Source: Rhodospirillaceae bacterium UBA6219
GTDB lineage: Bacteria > Pseudomonadota > Alphaproteobacteria > Rhodospirillales > Magnetospirillaceae
DNA length: 64,000 bases
Direction: 5' to 3'
NCBI GenBank assembly: GCA_002435715.1
Contig: DISD01000012.1
Location: forward strand, 1-64,000
This document shows, piece after piece, positions 40,540-50,700 of the stretch. Below the pieces are notes generated by a model. That model was not told where the DNA came from and did no database searches. It saw nothing but the letters and a program-made list of their open reading frames with translations. Numbering within the stretch: position 1 is the stretch's first letter; each line of letters starts with the position of its first letter. A program made the position numbers and the translations under genes.

Positions 40540-41568
40540 TCAGAAGACCGGGATGATGTCCTTCATGTCGATATCGGTGACTTCCTCGCCGGTGATGCCC
40601 ACTTCCGGGATGGCGGGGAAGGGGATGCCGTAACGGTCCAGAACACCCTTCAGGTTCAGCATGGCGTTCTTCCAGTTTTCCAGCTTCATGTCGTAAGCGG
40701 GGATGTGGAAGCCGGCGTTACGGGCGATTTCTTCACCCTTGCGCTGGTTGGCGATGAAGTCTTCCGGCAGGTCCCAGAAATCCATCGGCGGTTCGAACAG
40801 AACGGCGGACAGGAACAGATAACCGGCACGCACCTGCTTGGTGATCAGGGCGGCGTCTTCCTTGGGCAGCTTGGGATAGTCGCGTTCCATCAGCGCCATG
40901 CAGATGGCCATGTGGCGGCCTTCGTCACGACCGATGTTGCGGAAGCCTTCCTTGAACACCGGTTCGGTGCAGCCGGCGGCCATCTGGTGGAAGATGGTGG
41001 CGGCGGCGATTTCACCCATCAGGAAGGACGAGAACAGCACGGCCAGCGAGTACTTCGGCACCGCCTGCTTGTAGCCGTTCCAATAGCGGCCGCCATTGAA
41101 GTACAGCCACTTGGCGTTCTTCTGCAGCGCCTTGCCGATCTCGGTCTTGGGCTGATAGGTGATGGGGTCGGTGTGTTCCAACAGCTTGGTGATGGCCAGG
41201 CCGCACATCTGTTCGTGGTTCTGCTCGTCACGGGTCACCGAGAAGAAGCAGCGGCGCACCGGGTCTTCTTCGTGGTTTTCATAGGTCTTGATGAAAGCCG
41301 AGGCGAAGACCGGCGGTGCCGAGGCGTCGAACACCGACAGCAGGGTCCACCAATAAGCGATGGCTTCGCGTTCTTCCCACGAATACTTGGAAACGTCGAA
41401 GGTGTCCCACGGCAGCTTGGACGGATCCCAGGCCTCGCGCAGCGACGCGGCCCAGACTTCTTCCATCTTCTTGCTCTGCGAATGCCAGGACAGCGGATAG
41501 ACGTTGGGCTGTTCCGTTTCCGGCGGGAATTCCATGGTGAGAGCAAGCTTCTCGTTCGAGGCGCTCAT
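40540..41568 (-). CDS. Ferritin-like diiron protein, probable oxygenase component
   Basis: This 342-residue protein is of the ferritin/R2-like superfamily. Two E-x-x-H motifs are visible in TRDEQNHEQMCG (about residue 110) and GRDEGRHMAICM (about residue 208), with candidate bridging glutamates in YENHEED and MGEIAAATIFHQM. Such diiron sites activate O2. With the MmoC-type reductase downstream it is plausibly a mono-oxygenase or N-oxygenase; the substrate is unknown. I considered BoxB, AurF and soluble methane monooxygenase subunits and could match none confidently. The ribosome-binding site is TAGGAG. Confidence 0.72.
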   Translation of the reverse strand: MSASNEKLALTMEFPPETEQPNVYPLSWHSQSKKMEEVWAASLREAWDPSKLPWDTFDVSKYSWEEREAIAYWWTLLSVFDASAPPVFASAFIKTYENHEEDPVRRCFFSVTRDEQNHEQMCGLAITKLLEHTDPITYQPKTEIGKALQKNAKWLYFNGGRYWNGYKQAVPKYSLAVLFSSFLMGEIAAATIFHQMAAGCTEPVFKEGFRNIGRDEGRHMAICMALMERDYPKLPKEDAALITKQVRAGYLFLSAVLFEPPMDFWDLPEDFIANQRKGEEIARNAGFHIPAYDMKLENWKNAMLNLKGVLDRYGIPFPAIPEVGITGEEVTDIDMKDIIPVF

Positions 41569-41654
41569 CTGTCGCTCCTAAAGTGGGCCGGCGTGATCAG
41601 CCGGGGGTTGCCTCCGATGGCGCGGGTTGTCTCCGGCGCCCTTGATGAGTCAAA

Positions 41655-41682
41655 ATATGATACATCATTTTTCATTAGTCAA
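41655..41682 (-). promoter_or_regulatory. Candidate promoter of the diiron protein gene with internal palindrome
   Basis: On the minus strand TTGACT and TCATAT are separated by 16 bases, 87 bases upstream of the ATG. The spacer/-10 region contains the palindrome ATGATACATCAT (41657-41668), a likely repressor site. Confidence 0.45.
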
Positions 41683-41742
41683 AGAAAAATGTGTCGCTTC
41701 GTTAAAGTTAAAATATCCGCAGAAAATAAGGTATTTCAGCGC

Positions 41743-41785
41743 AAAAAATGAGCGCCATGCGCATCATCATGATGCGTCATGGCGC
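41743..41785 (-). terminator. Intrinsic terminator of the liv operon
   Basis: On the minus strand an extended hairpin (GCGCCATG and GCATCA arms with one bulge) is followed by six T. It lies 37 bases beyond the livF stop. Confidence 0.85.
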
Positions 41786-41821
41786 TGTTTCGTGTACAAA
41801 TATGCTGAATAAAATTATGGG

Positions 41822-42526
41822 TTAAAGGCCCAAATACGCCGCCTTGACGCGGTCGTCGCCCAACAGCACCTGGGCGTCGTCGGACATGGTCACCAATCCG
41901 GTTTCCATCACATAGCCGCGATCGGCGATACCCAGCGCCTGAAAGGCGTTTTGTTCCACCAGCAAGATGGTCATCCCCTGGGCCTTCAGCCGTTCCACCG
42001 CGTTGAAGATTTCGCCCACCAACAACGGCGCCAGACCCATGCTGGGCTCGTCCAGCAGCAGCAGGCGGGGGTTGCTCATCAGGGCGCGGGCCATGGCCAG
42101 CATCTGTTGCTGGCCACCCGACAACAGGCCGGCGGCCTGTTTGCGCTTGGCCTTCAGGATGGGGAAGGTTTCGTACATGCGCTCCATGTCGTCGGCGGGC
42201 TTGGCACCGCGCCGGCGATAGGTGCCCATCAGCAGATTGTCCTCGACGCTCATGGGGGCGAAGACCTGACGGCCTTCGGGGACCTGGGCGATGCCCAAGG
42301 ACACCCGCTTGAAGGCCGGCATCTTGGTGATGTCCTGGCCGTCGAAGCGGATCGCGCCCGCACTGATGGACTGCACGCCCGACAGCGAGCGCAGCAACGT
42401 GGTCTTGCCGGCGCCGTTGGCACCCACCAGGGCGACCAACTCGCCGCTTTTCACCGTGATGTCGACGCCCTTCAGCGCCTTGACCCGGCCGTAATGGCTT
42501 TCCAGTCCTTGGATTTCCAGCAGCAT
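41822..42526 (-). CDS. livF: Branched-chain amino acid-type ABC transporter ATP-binding protein LivF
   Basis: This 234-residue ATPase of the HAAT family has a Walker A GANGAGKTT, signature LLSGGQQQMLAMARAL, Walker B LLLLDEPSMGLAP and an H-loop VEQNAF. The PEGRQVF segment is typical of LivF. The ATG at 42526 follows AAGGAGG. It is the last gene of a five-gene transporter operon. The cargo cannot be read from the ATPase; the neighbouring PaaX-type regulator points to an aromatic or acyl compound rather than leucine. Confidence 0.92.
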   Translation of the reverse strand: MLLEIQGLESHYGRVKALKGVDITVKSGELVALVGANGAGKTTLLRSLSGVQSISAGAIRFDGQDITKMPAFKRVSLGIAQVPEGRQVFAPMSVEDNLLMGTYRRRGAKPADDMERMYETFPILKAKRKQAAGLLSGGQQQMLAMARALMSNPRLLLLDEPSMGLAPLLVGEIFNAVERLKAQGMTILLVEQNAFQALGIADRGYVMETGLVTMSDDAQVLLGDDRVKAAYLGL

Positions 42527-42536
42527 GGCGGCCTCC

Positions 42537-43294
<758 letters not shown>

Positions 43295-43298
<4 letters not shown>

Positions 43299-44239
43299 GG
43301 GGCCTCCTTGCGGCGCAGCTTCTTGGCGATGGTGGGAACCAGGCCCTTGGGCATGAAAATCATGGTGCCCATCATGATGGCGCCCAAGATGATGGGCTCG
43401 AAATCCTCGATAGAGGCCAAGACGTTGGGCAGCAGCGTCATGATGAAGGCGCCGACCACCGATCCCAGCACCGAGGCCATGCCGCCGAACACCGCCATGA
43501 CGACGAATTCCACCGATTTGATGAAGCCCAGGATGGACGGCGTCACGGTGGGGGTGTGATGGGCGAACAGCGACCCGGCGAAACTGGCGAACACGGCCGA
43601 GATGACGAAGATCAGCACCTTGTAATGGGTGGTGTCGATGCCGACGACGCGGGCGCCCACTTCGGCGCCGTGCAGCGCGCGCAGCGCCCGGCCGATGGGC
43701 GAGTTGATCAGGTTGGTCGCCAGCCACACCGAAGCCAGCAGGCATCCCCCCACCAACCAGTACCAGGACTTTTCCGACTGGAAGGCGAAGCCGAAGACGC
43801 TGAACGGTTCCGCCGACATGCCGTCGGGGCCGCCGGTGACTTGCGCTTCGGTGTTCAAGACGATGGAGATGATGACGCCGATGCCCAAGGTGGCCATGGC
43901 CAGGTAATGGCCCTTCAGGCGCAGGATGGGCCGCGCCACCACATAGGCCAGCACGCCGACCCCGGCCATGCCGGCGCCCATGGCGGCCAGGGAGTGCCAG
44001 CCATAGGTGGTGGTCAGGATGGCGCTGGCATAGGCACCCAGGCCGAAAAAGGCGGCGTGGCCCAGGCTGATCTGGCCGGCGTAACCGATCAACAGGTTCA
44101 AGCCGACGACGACGATGGCGTTCAGTCCGGCATTGATCAGCACGTCGTAGTGATAATCGTTTTGCACCCCTAAGGGCAGCAGGGCGATGCAGGCGGCCAG
44201 GATCAACAGGCCGCGATGGCGTTGCGCGAAGGCTTTCAT
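43295..44239 (-). CDS. livM: ABC transporter permease LivM
   Basis: This 314-residue inner-membrane permease has about eight to ten hydrophobic helices, with the family segments NLLIGYAGQISLGHAAFFGLGAY near the N-terminus and GSLFAHHTPTVTPSILGF later. It forms the channel together with LivH. The ATG at 44239 overlaps the livH stop by four bases. Confidence 0.92.
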
Positions 44240-45111
44240 ACCCGGTCGATCCCTTTCTTGCCGAACAGGCCGTTGGGACGGGCCACCAGCACCACCAAGA
44301 TGATGACGAAGGCGATGGCGTCCTTGTAAGCCGACGAGATGTAGCCGGCGCTCATGGCTTCGACGACACCCAGGATCAGGCCGCCGGCGACGGCGCCGAT
44401 GCCGTTGCCCAAGCCGCCCAGGACCGCCGCCGAAAAGCCCTTCAGGCCCAGCATGATGCCCGATTCGTAGGACACGAAGGTGATGGGGGTGACGACGATA
44501 CCGCCCACCGCGCCCAAGAAAGCCGACAGCGCGAAGGCCGACAGCAGCACCCATTTGGTGTCCACGCCCATCAGACGGGCGGCCAAAGAATTGTAAGCGG
44601 TGGCCAGCATGGCCTTGCCGGCCAGGGTGGCGTTGAAGAACCAGGCCATGACCAGGATCAGGCCGGCACTGATGCCCATCACCCACAGGCTTTGCGGCAT
44701 CAAGGTGGCCCCCATCAGGTTCAACGGTGTTTCACCGGAAAACGGCGGCAACGAGTGGATGTCCTTGCCGAACACCAACTGCACGATGCCGCGCAGGAAG
44801 ATCGAGGCGCCGATGGTGATGATGATCAACGCCACCACGTCGGCGTCCTTGGCCGGCTGGATGGCGAAGCGGGCCAGGGCCATGCCCACCACCATGGTGA
44901 CCACGGTCGCCAGCACGATGGCCAAGGGCAGCGGCAAACCGGCGGCGGTCAAGGCCACGGTGCTCATGCCGCCGATGACGATGAACTCGCCCTGGGCGAA
45001 GTTGATCACGTGGCTGGCGTTGTAGATGATGGTGAAACCCAGGCCGACAAGGGCGTAGATGGCGCCGCTGGTCAGGCCGGCCAGAATGAACTGAAGCGTC
45101 GACTCGAACAT
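44236..45111 (-). CDS. livH: ABC transporter permease LivH
   Basis: This 291-residue permease has the LivH signatures LTSGAIYALVGLGFTIIYNAS and HVINFAQGEFIVIGG at the N-terminus, and LGLKGFSAAVLGGLGNGIGAV in the cytoplasmic loop contacting the ATPases. The ATG at 45111 has GGGGG upstream. A strong stem-loop separates it from the binding-protein gene, which may let the binding protein be made in excess. Confidence 0.92.
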   Translation of the reverse strand: MFESTLQFILAGLTSGAIYALVGLGFTIIYNASHVINFAQGEFIVIGGMSTVALTAAGLPLPLAIVLATVVTMVVGMALARFAIQPAKDADVVALIIITIGASIFLRGIVQLVFGKDIHSLPPFSGETPLNLMGATLMPQSLWVMGISAGLILVMAWFFNATLAGKAMLATAYNSLAARLMGVDTKWVLLSAFALSAFLGAVGGIVVTPITFVSYESGIMLGLKGFSAAVLGGLGNGIGAVAGGLILGVVEAMSAGYISSAYKDAIAFVIILVVLVARPNGLFGKKGIDRV

Positions 45112-45129
45112 GGAAACCCCCGTTGTGAT

Positions 45130-45158
45130 CCGCCCGCGCCGGGAAAAGGCGCGGGCGG
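45130..45158 (-). other. Stem-loop between livK and livH
   Basis: CCGCCCGCGCC and GGCGCGGGCGG form an 11-bp stem around GGGAAAA with no T tract. Such hairpins often stabilise the upstream binding-protein transcript or attenuate downstream genes. Confidence 0.65.
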
Positions 45159-45190
45159 ACCCCAAGTGGTGTCAGGATGGGTGAAGAAGG

Positions 45191-46342
45191 TCAGTCGACC
45201 ATCTTCCAGTCGCCCTTGGCGATTTCCACCATGTGGAAGGCGGACAGGTTCAGACCCATGTGGTCGGTGGGCGACATGGAAACGATGCCGCCGGTGCCGA
45301 CATAGCCCGAGGTCTTCTCGATTTCGTCACGCACCTTGGCCTTGTCCGAGGACCCGGCCCGCATGATGGCGGCAAGCGCCATCTGCAGACCGTCATAGGC
45401 ATGGCCGGCGAAGGTCGAGACTTCCGACTTGAAAGCCTCCTCGTATTCCTTCTTGAAGGCGCTGACCACCGGCTTTTGCGGGTCGGTGGCGGCCAATTGG
45501 TCGGCGATCACCAGACCGGCGGCCGGCAGGCGCACGCCGTCGGCGGCGTCACCCGACAGGCGGATGTAATCCTTCGACGCCACGCCATGCGACTGGTACA
45601 GCGGCTGGGTGATGCCCAATTGCTTGGTGTTCTTGGTGACGATGGCCGGGCCCTGGCCGAAGCCGAAATTGAAGATGGCCTGGACGCCGGGGGTGTTCTT
45701 GATCTTGGTCAGCTGGGCGGTGACGTCGGGGTCTTTCGGCGAATAGACTTCGTCGGCGACGATCTCGATGCCGTAATTGCCCGCCACCTTCAGCGATTGG
45801 TCATGGCCCGACTTGCCGAAACCGGCGTTTTCCGAAATCAGCGCCACCTTGGTCAGGCCGCGCTTCTGCAGGTCGGCGAACACCTTTTCGGCGGCCATGC
45901 GGTCGGTGTGCGGGGTCTTGAACACCCACTTCTTCACCGGCTCGATGATGTCGATGCCGCCGGCCAAGGAAATGAACGGAACCCCCGCCGGTTCGACGAT
46001 CTTGATCGCCGCCATCGAGGTGCCGGTGGTGGTGCCGCCGATGATGATGTCGACGTTGTCGCTTTGGATCAGGCGCTTGGCGAAGGTCGCCGCCTTGTCC
46101 GGCGCGCCGCCGTCGTCATAGACCGTCAGCTCGATCTTGCGGCCCTGCACCCCGCCTTGCTTGTTCAGGCGGTCCACATACATTTCCAGGGTCTTCTTTT
46201 CCGGCTCGCCCAAAAACGACGCCGGTCCGGTCACCGCCAGGAAGGCGCCGATCCGCACCGGTTCGGCGGCTTGCGCCGTCCATGACAGGGCCAGGGCGCA
46301 ACCGGCGACGGCCAGCCCGGCAATGGTCTTCAATCCTCGCAT
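45191..46342 (-). CDS. livK: Periplasmic substrate-binding protein of the Liv transporter
   Basis: This 383-residue type 1 periplasmic binding protein has a signal peptide (about 1-26, ending AQA) and then VRIGAFLAVTGPASFLG, typical of the leucine/amide-binding family (Peripla_BP_6). Other landmarks are GGVQGRKIELTVYDDGG, IIGGTTTGTSMA and FAGHAYDGLQMALAA. Substrates in this family range from branched amino acids to aromatic acids and amides. The ATG at 46342 follows GGGAGGAG. It is the first gene of the operon. Confidence 0.92.
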   Translation of the reverse strand: MRGLKTIAGLAVAGCALALSWTAQAAEPVRIGAFLAVTGPASFLGEPEKKTLEMYVDRLNKQGGVQGRKIELTVYDDGGAPDKAATFAKRLIQSDNVDIIIGGTTTGTSMAAIKIVEPAGVPFISLAGGIDIIEPVKKWVFKTPHTDRMAAEKVFADLQKRGLTKVALISENAGFGKSGHDQSLKVAGNYGIEIVADEVYSPKDPDVTAQLTKIKNTPGVQAIFNFGFGQGPAIVTKNTKQLGITQPLYQSHGVASKDYIRLSGDAADGVRLPAAGLVIADQLAATDPQKPVVSAFKKEYEEAFKSEVSTFAGHAYDGLQMALAAIMRAGSSDKAKVRDEIEKTSGYVGTGGIVSMSPTDHMGLNLSAFHMVEIAKGDWKMVD

Positions 46343-46695
46343 CGCGTATCTCCTCCCTGTGGTCATTGTGACCATCATGTTTCCATTGTTCCCGGCAGAA
46401 TGTGGTTATTCGTTACGCAAGTGCGAAAGCGAAAACCCATATAAGCTGCGGGATCGGTGGTTAACTTGTTTTATTCGTGCATCTGAAATGATGCATTTTT
46501 TAGAATATTTCCGAAGCATATTGTATCGGTTCTAGGCTTGTCAACGGCGCAGCGGCCTCCTGCATTTCCGATATCTAGAATTAATTCTGTTATATGGAAT
46601 ATGCTCAACGGGGCTGTTGTCAACCCGTATGACCTGTTCTGCGTCCGCGGCATAAAAAAGCAGGTTGCGCCCAACCCCGCCTTGGTTAGGATGGC
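46343..46695. promoter_or_regulatory. Divergent control region between the liv operon and the PaaX-type gene
   Basis: This 353-bp AT-rich region has no coding potential. On the minus strand TTGACA (46539-46544) and CAATAT (46518-46523) form a candidate liv promoter with a 15-base spacer. Directly downstream lies TTTAGAATATTTCCGAA (46499-46515), an imperfect palindrome resembling an iron control element, and beyond it ATGATGCAT (46488-46496), a motif also seen before the diiron gene. On the plus strand the perfect palindrome AGAATTAATTCT (46577-46588) precedes TTATAT and may be the operator of the PaaX-type gene. All assignments are by eye. Confidence 0.5.
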
Positions 46696-47676
46696 ATGTT
46701 CGCAGACAAGATCGGTTCCAACCCACCCATGCCCGCCAAGTCCCGTCTGGACGACATGGTCCAAGCCACGCTTGAGCAGCTTCGCCCCAAGGCGAAGTCG
46801 CTGATCGTCTCCGTCTATGGCGACGCCATCCTGCCCCATGGCGGGTCGTCCTGGCTGGGCAGCCTGATTCGTCTGGTCGAACCCTTCGGTCTGAACGAGC
46901 GCATCGTGCGCACCTCGGTGTTCCGCCTGTCCAAGGAAGATTGGCTGACCTCGTCCCATGTGGGGCGGCGCAGCTATTACAGCCTGACCGATACCGGACG
47001 GCGGCGTTTCGAAGCGGCGCACCGACGTATCTATTCCTATGCGCGGCGGCCGTGGGACAAGCAATGGACCTTGGTGTTCACCAATCTGTCCGGCACCGAA
47101 GGCGAGCGCCGCGAAGCCCTGCGCCGCGATCTGGGGTGGCTGGGCTTCGGCCAATTGTCACCCGGCGTCATGCTGCATCCCGATCCCGATCAGGCGGCGG
47201 TGCGTCAGGCGTTGATCGACGCCGAAGCCGGCGACCAGGCGGTGGTCATGCGCGCCTCGGCCGAGGCCTGGGTCGCCCCGGAGGCGCTGCGTGACGTCAT
47301 CCGCACCTGTTGGGACCAGGACCGTCTGGCTCAGGATTACCTGGGTTTCCTGGATATTTTCCGCCCCCTGTGGCGGGCCCTGGACGGTCTGGTCGATCCC
47401 GACCCGGAAACCTGTTTCATGGTGCGCTCGCTGTTGATCCACGGTTATCGCCGGGCGCTGCTGCGCGATCCCATGCTGCCTGACGAATTGCTGGCCCCCG
47501 ACTGGCCGGGGGCGGCGGCGCGGCTGTTGTGTCGCAACCTCTATCGTCTGGTCCAGGCCCCGGCCGAGCGTCATCTGATGAGTGTGCTGGAAACCGCCGA
47601 AGGGCCGCTGCCGGAAGCCAACGCCGCCTTCTTCGCCCGCTTCGGCGGCCTGACCCAGCCCGACGCCGCCGCTTGA
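46696..47676 (+). CDS. PaaX-family transcriptional repressor
   Basis: This 326-residue protein follows the PaaX plan: an N-terminal winged helix with KSLIVSVYGDAILPHGGSSW and NERIVRTSVFRLSKEDWL, a PaaX central domain (WTLVFTNLSGTEGERREALR, then LGFGQLSPGVMLHP) and a C-terminal PaaX_C domain with RSLLIHGYRRALLRDPMLP. PaaX represses phenylacetate catabolism and is released by phenylacetyl-CoA; relatives respond to other aryl-CoA esters. Here it is divergent from the Liv operon and there is no paa cluster, so its targets are probably the transporter and perhaps the diiron oxygenase. The start is uncertain (46696 or 46729). Confidence 0.88.
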   Translation: MFADKIGSNPPMPAKSRLDDMVQATLEQLRPKAKSLIVSVYGDAILPHGGSSWLGSLIRLVEPFGLNERIVRTSVFRLSKEDWLTSSHVGRRSYYSLTDTGRRRFEAAHRRIYSYARRPWDKQWTLVFTNLSGTEGERREALRRDLGWLGFGQLSPGVMLHPDPDQAAVRQALIDAEAGDQAVVMRASAEAWVAPEALRDVIRTCWDQDRLAQDYLGFLDIFRPLWRALDGLVDPDPETCFMVRSLLIHGYRRALLRDPMLPDELLAPDWPGAAARLLCRNLYRLVQAPAERHLMSVLETAEGPLPEANAAFFARFGGLTQPDAAA

Positions 47677-47753
47677 TCCACCAAGGGTGGTATTGTCAAA
47701 GGCCCGGTGCTGGTTGATAGTTTCGCTATGCCATTTCCGGCGGGGGAAACATC

Positions 47754-50700
47754 ATGCAGCGCGGTCTGACGGTCATCGCAATCTCCATCATGGCCGGGGC
47801 CGTGGGGTTGGGGTTTTGGGGCTCGATGCCGCCCAAGGCGCCGCCGCCCCCCGTCGTCGTCGAAGCCGCTCCCCGTAGCGAAGTGCCGCTGCCGCAAAGC
47901 GGGCCGCTGCAGCCCTTGCCGTCGCGGTCGGAACCGGACCGTCCGGCGGTGGCGCCAGATTCTGCCCCACTGCCCCCGACCCCGGGACTGACCTATCAAC
48001 GGCTGATCACGCCGGACGAGGCCAATGGCGACCGTGACGTCTGCCTGGTGTTCTCGGCCGAGCTGGATCCGGCCTTGTCCTATCACGATTTCGTCGCTGT
48101 CGCCGACCAGTCTCGGCCCATGCTGCGGGTCGAAGGTGGACGCCTGTGTGTATTGGGTCTGCCTTTGGGGCGCGAAACGCACATCACCCTGAAGGCCGGT
48201 CTGCCGGGGCGTGACGGTGCCAGCTTGGCGGCCGAGCAAAAGGTCGCCGTCAGCTTGGGTGACCGTCCGCCGCAAGTGTCCTTTGGCCCCGGTTTCATTC
48301 TGCCGCGCCAGACCAGCGACGGTTTGCCGGTGACCACCATCAACGTTCCCAGTCTGGAGATGAAGCTGTATCGGGTGGGCGACCGTCTGCTGGCCCGCAT
48401 GCGCCAGGATCTGGTGGACGAAAAAACCGTCTATCCCTATCAGGCCAACGAGTATGGACAGGACGAAGGCCGGTTGGTGTGGTCGGGTTCCATGGACATC
48501 AAGGAAAGCCGCAACCAGACGGTGACCAGCCTGTTTCCCCTGGTCCAGGCCATGGGCAGGCCGGAACCCGGCGCCTATCTGCTGACCGCCCAATTGCCGC
48601 GCAGCGGGCAGAATGGTGACGACGAAGAAGAAGACTATGATTATCGCCCGCGTGCCGCCCAATGGGTGGTGCATTCCGATCTGGGCCTGACCTCGTTCCG
48701 GGGCGGTGACGGCCTGACCTTGTCGGTGCGCGGCTTGGGCGATTCCAAGCCCAAGCCCGGGGTGCGTCTGACCCTGATCGCCCGCAACAACGACGAATTG
48801 ACCCAAATCACCACCGATGCCCAGGGCATGGCCCATTTCGCCCCCGGCCTGCTGCGCGGCGAAGGCGGCATGGCGCCGGTGATGGTGATGGCCTATGACG
48901 GCGACGACTTCAATTTCCTGGATTTGCGCCGGCCCGCTTTCGACCTGTCCGACCGCGGCGTCCAGGGCCGCGACCCGTCCGGTCCGGTGGACGCGTTCCT
49001 GTATGCCGATCGCGGCATCTATCGCCCCGGTGAAAGCGTGCAACTGACCGCTTTGCTGCGCGATGCCGATGTCCGCGCGGTGACGGCCAGCCCGATTTTC
49101 GTGCTGTTGCGCCCCGATGGTCGCGAATATCGCCGTTTCACCAGCGCCGACAAGGCCCAGGCCGGCGCCCACCATCTGACCATCGCCCTGCCCAAATCCG
49201 CCAATCGCGGCGTGTGGCGGATCAACGCTTTGATCGATCCCAAGGGGGCGCCGGTCGGCACCCTGACCTTCGACGTGCAGGATTTCGTCCCCCAGCGTCT
49301 GGCGCTGGACCTGCCGCCGGCACCAAAGGTGTTGCGCTCGGGTCAGGCGATAGAACTGCCCTTGGCCGCCCGCTTCCTGTACGGCGCCCCGGCGGCAGGG
49401 TTGGGCGGCGAAGCCGAACTGATCTTGGAACCCGATCCCAATCCGTTCCCCCGCCACAAGGGGTTCGAGTGGGGGGTGGAAGGGGCTACCTATGAGGGGC
49501 AACGCCTGACCTTGGCCATGGACGACACCGATGCGGCCGGCCATACCAAGGTCACCGGTTCGGTACCTGCGGGACTTCATTCCCCCATGCCGCTGCGGGC
49601 GGTGGCCAACATCGCGGTACGCGAACCGGGGGGGCGCACCACGTCGGACCGCTTGACCATGCCGGTGGCCTGGCACGAGATGTCCCTGGGGGTGCGGCCG
49701 CATTTCGAAGGGGCGGTGCGCACCGGTCAGGACACGGTTTTCGATCTGCTGGCGGTGAACGCCGACGGTGAGGCGGTGGTCGCCGACAAGGTGGAATTCC
49801 GCCTGTTCAAGGATACCTCGACCTGGCAATGGTATCGGGCGGATTACAGCTGGCGTTATCAGCGCGTTCCCCACGAAACCCAAATGGCCACCGGCTTCGT
49901 CGACATCGCCGCCGCCGCCCCGACCGAATGGCGGCAAAACCTGAGCTGGGGCCGTTACCGGCTTGAGGTCAGCAAGGCGGGCGCGGTGACCAGCCGTTTC
50001 TTCTATGTGGGCTGGTATGGCAATGCCGGTCCCGATCGCCCCGACCGGCTGCAGGTGGGGGCGGACAAGCCCGGTTACCAGCCCGGCGACAAGGCCCGCA
50101 TCCGCGTGCAAAGCGATCTGGGCGGCGAAGCCCTGCTGGTGGTGGCCAATGAAAAGGTGCGCGAGACCCGTAACGTGACCTTGGCGCCGGGCAATGCCGA
50201 GATCGAGGTCGAGATGCGTCCCGAATGGGGGCCGGGTGCCTATGCCATGGTCACCTTGTACCGGCCGTTGACCGGTGCGGCCAGCCATGCCCCGGTCCGC
50301 GCGGTGGGCGTCACCTGGCTGGGGCTGGACCCGGCGCTGCGCACCCTCGCGGTGGACATCGACGCCGCCGAAACCATCACGCCCCGGCAAAAGCTGGAGG
50401 TGACGGTCAAGGTGCCGGGCGGCGACAAGGCGTTCGTCACCCTGGCGGCGGTGGACCAGGGCATCTTGCAACTGACCCGCTTCAAGTCGCCGGCACCGGC
50501 CGGGCATTATCTGGTGCAGCGCCGTCTGGGTGTGGGCATGCGCGACGATTACGGCCGGCTGATCCGCGGTCTTCCCGGTCAGGGCGACGACCAGGGCGGC
50601 GATGCCATGGGGCGCGGCCTGGACGTGGTGCCGACCAAGAGTGTGGCGCTGTTTTCCGGCGTGGTTCCACTAACCGACGGCGTCGCCCGTATTCCCCTGG

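Noticed and set aside
40540..41568. Benzoyl-CoA epoxidase BoxB, AurF-type N-oxygenase or Mg-protoporphyrin cyclase AcsF
   Set aside because: Two ExxH motifs are shared with the superfamily, but length and surrounding segments did not match any of these well enough to name it.
46696..47676. Phenylacetate degradation locus
   Set aside because: Only the PaaX-type regulator is present. No phenylacetyl-CoA ligase or epoxidase genes are in the window.
47571..50507. 978-codon open frame on the minus strand opposite the alpha-2-macroglobulin gene
   Set aside because: It is a shadow frame with no motif, and it conflicts with a strongly supported gene.
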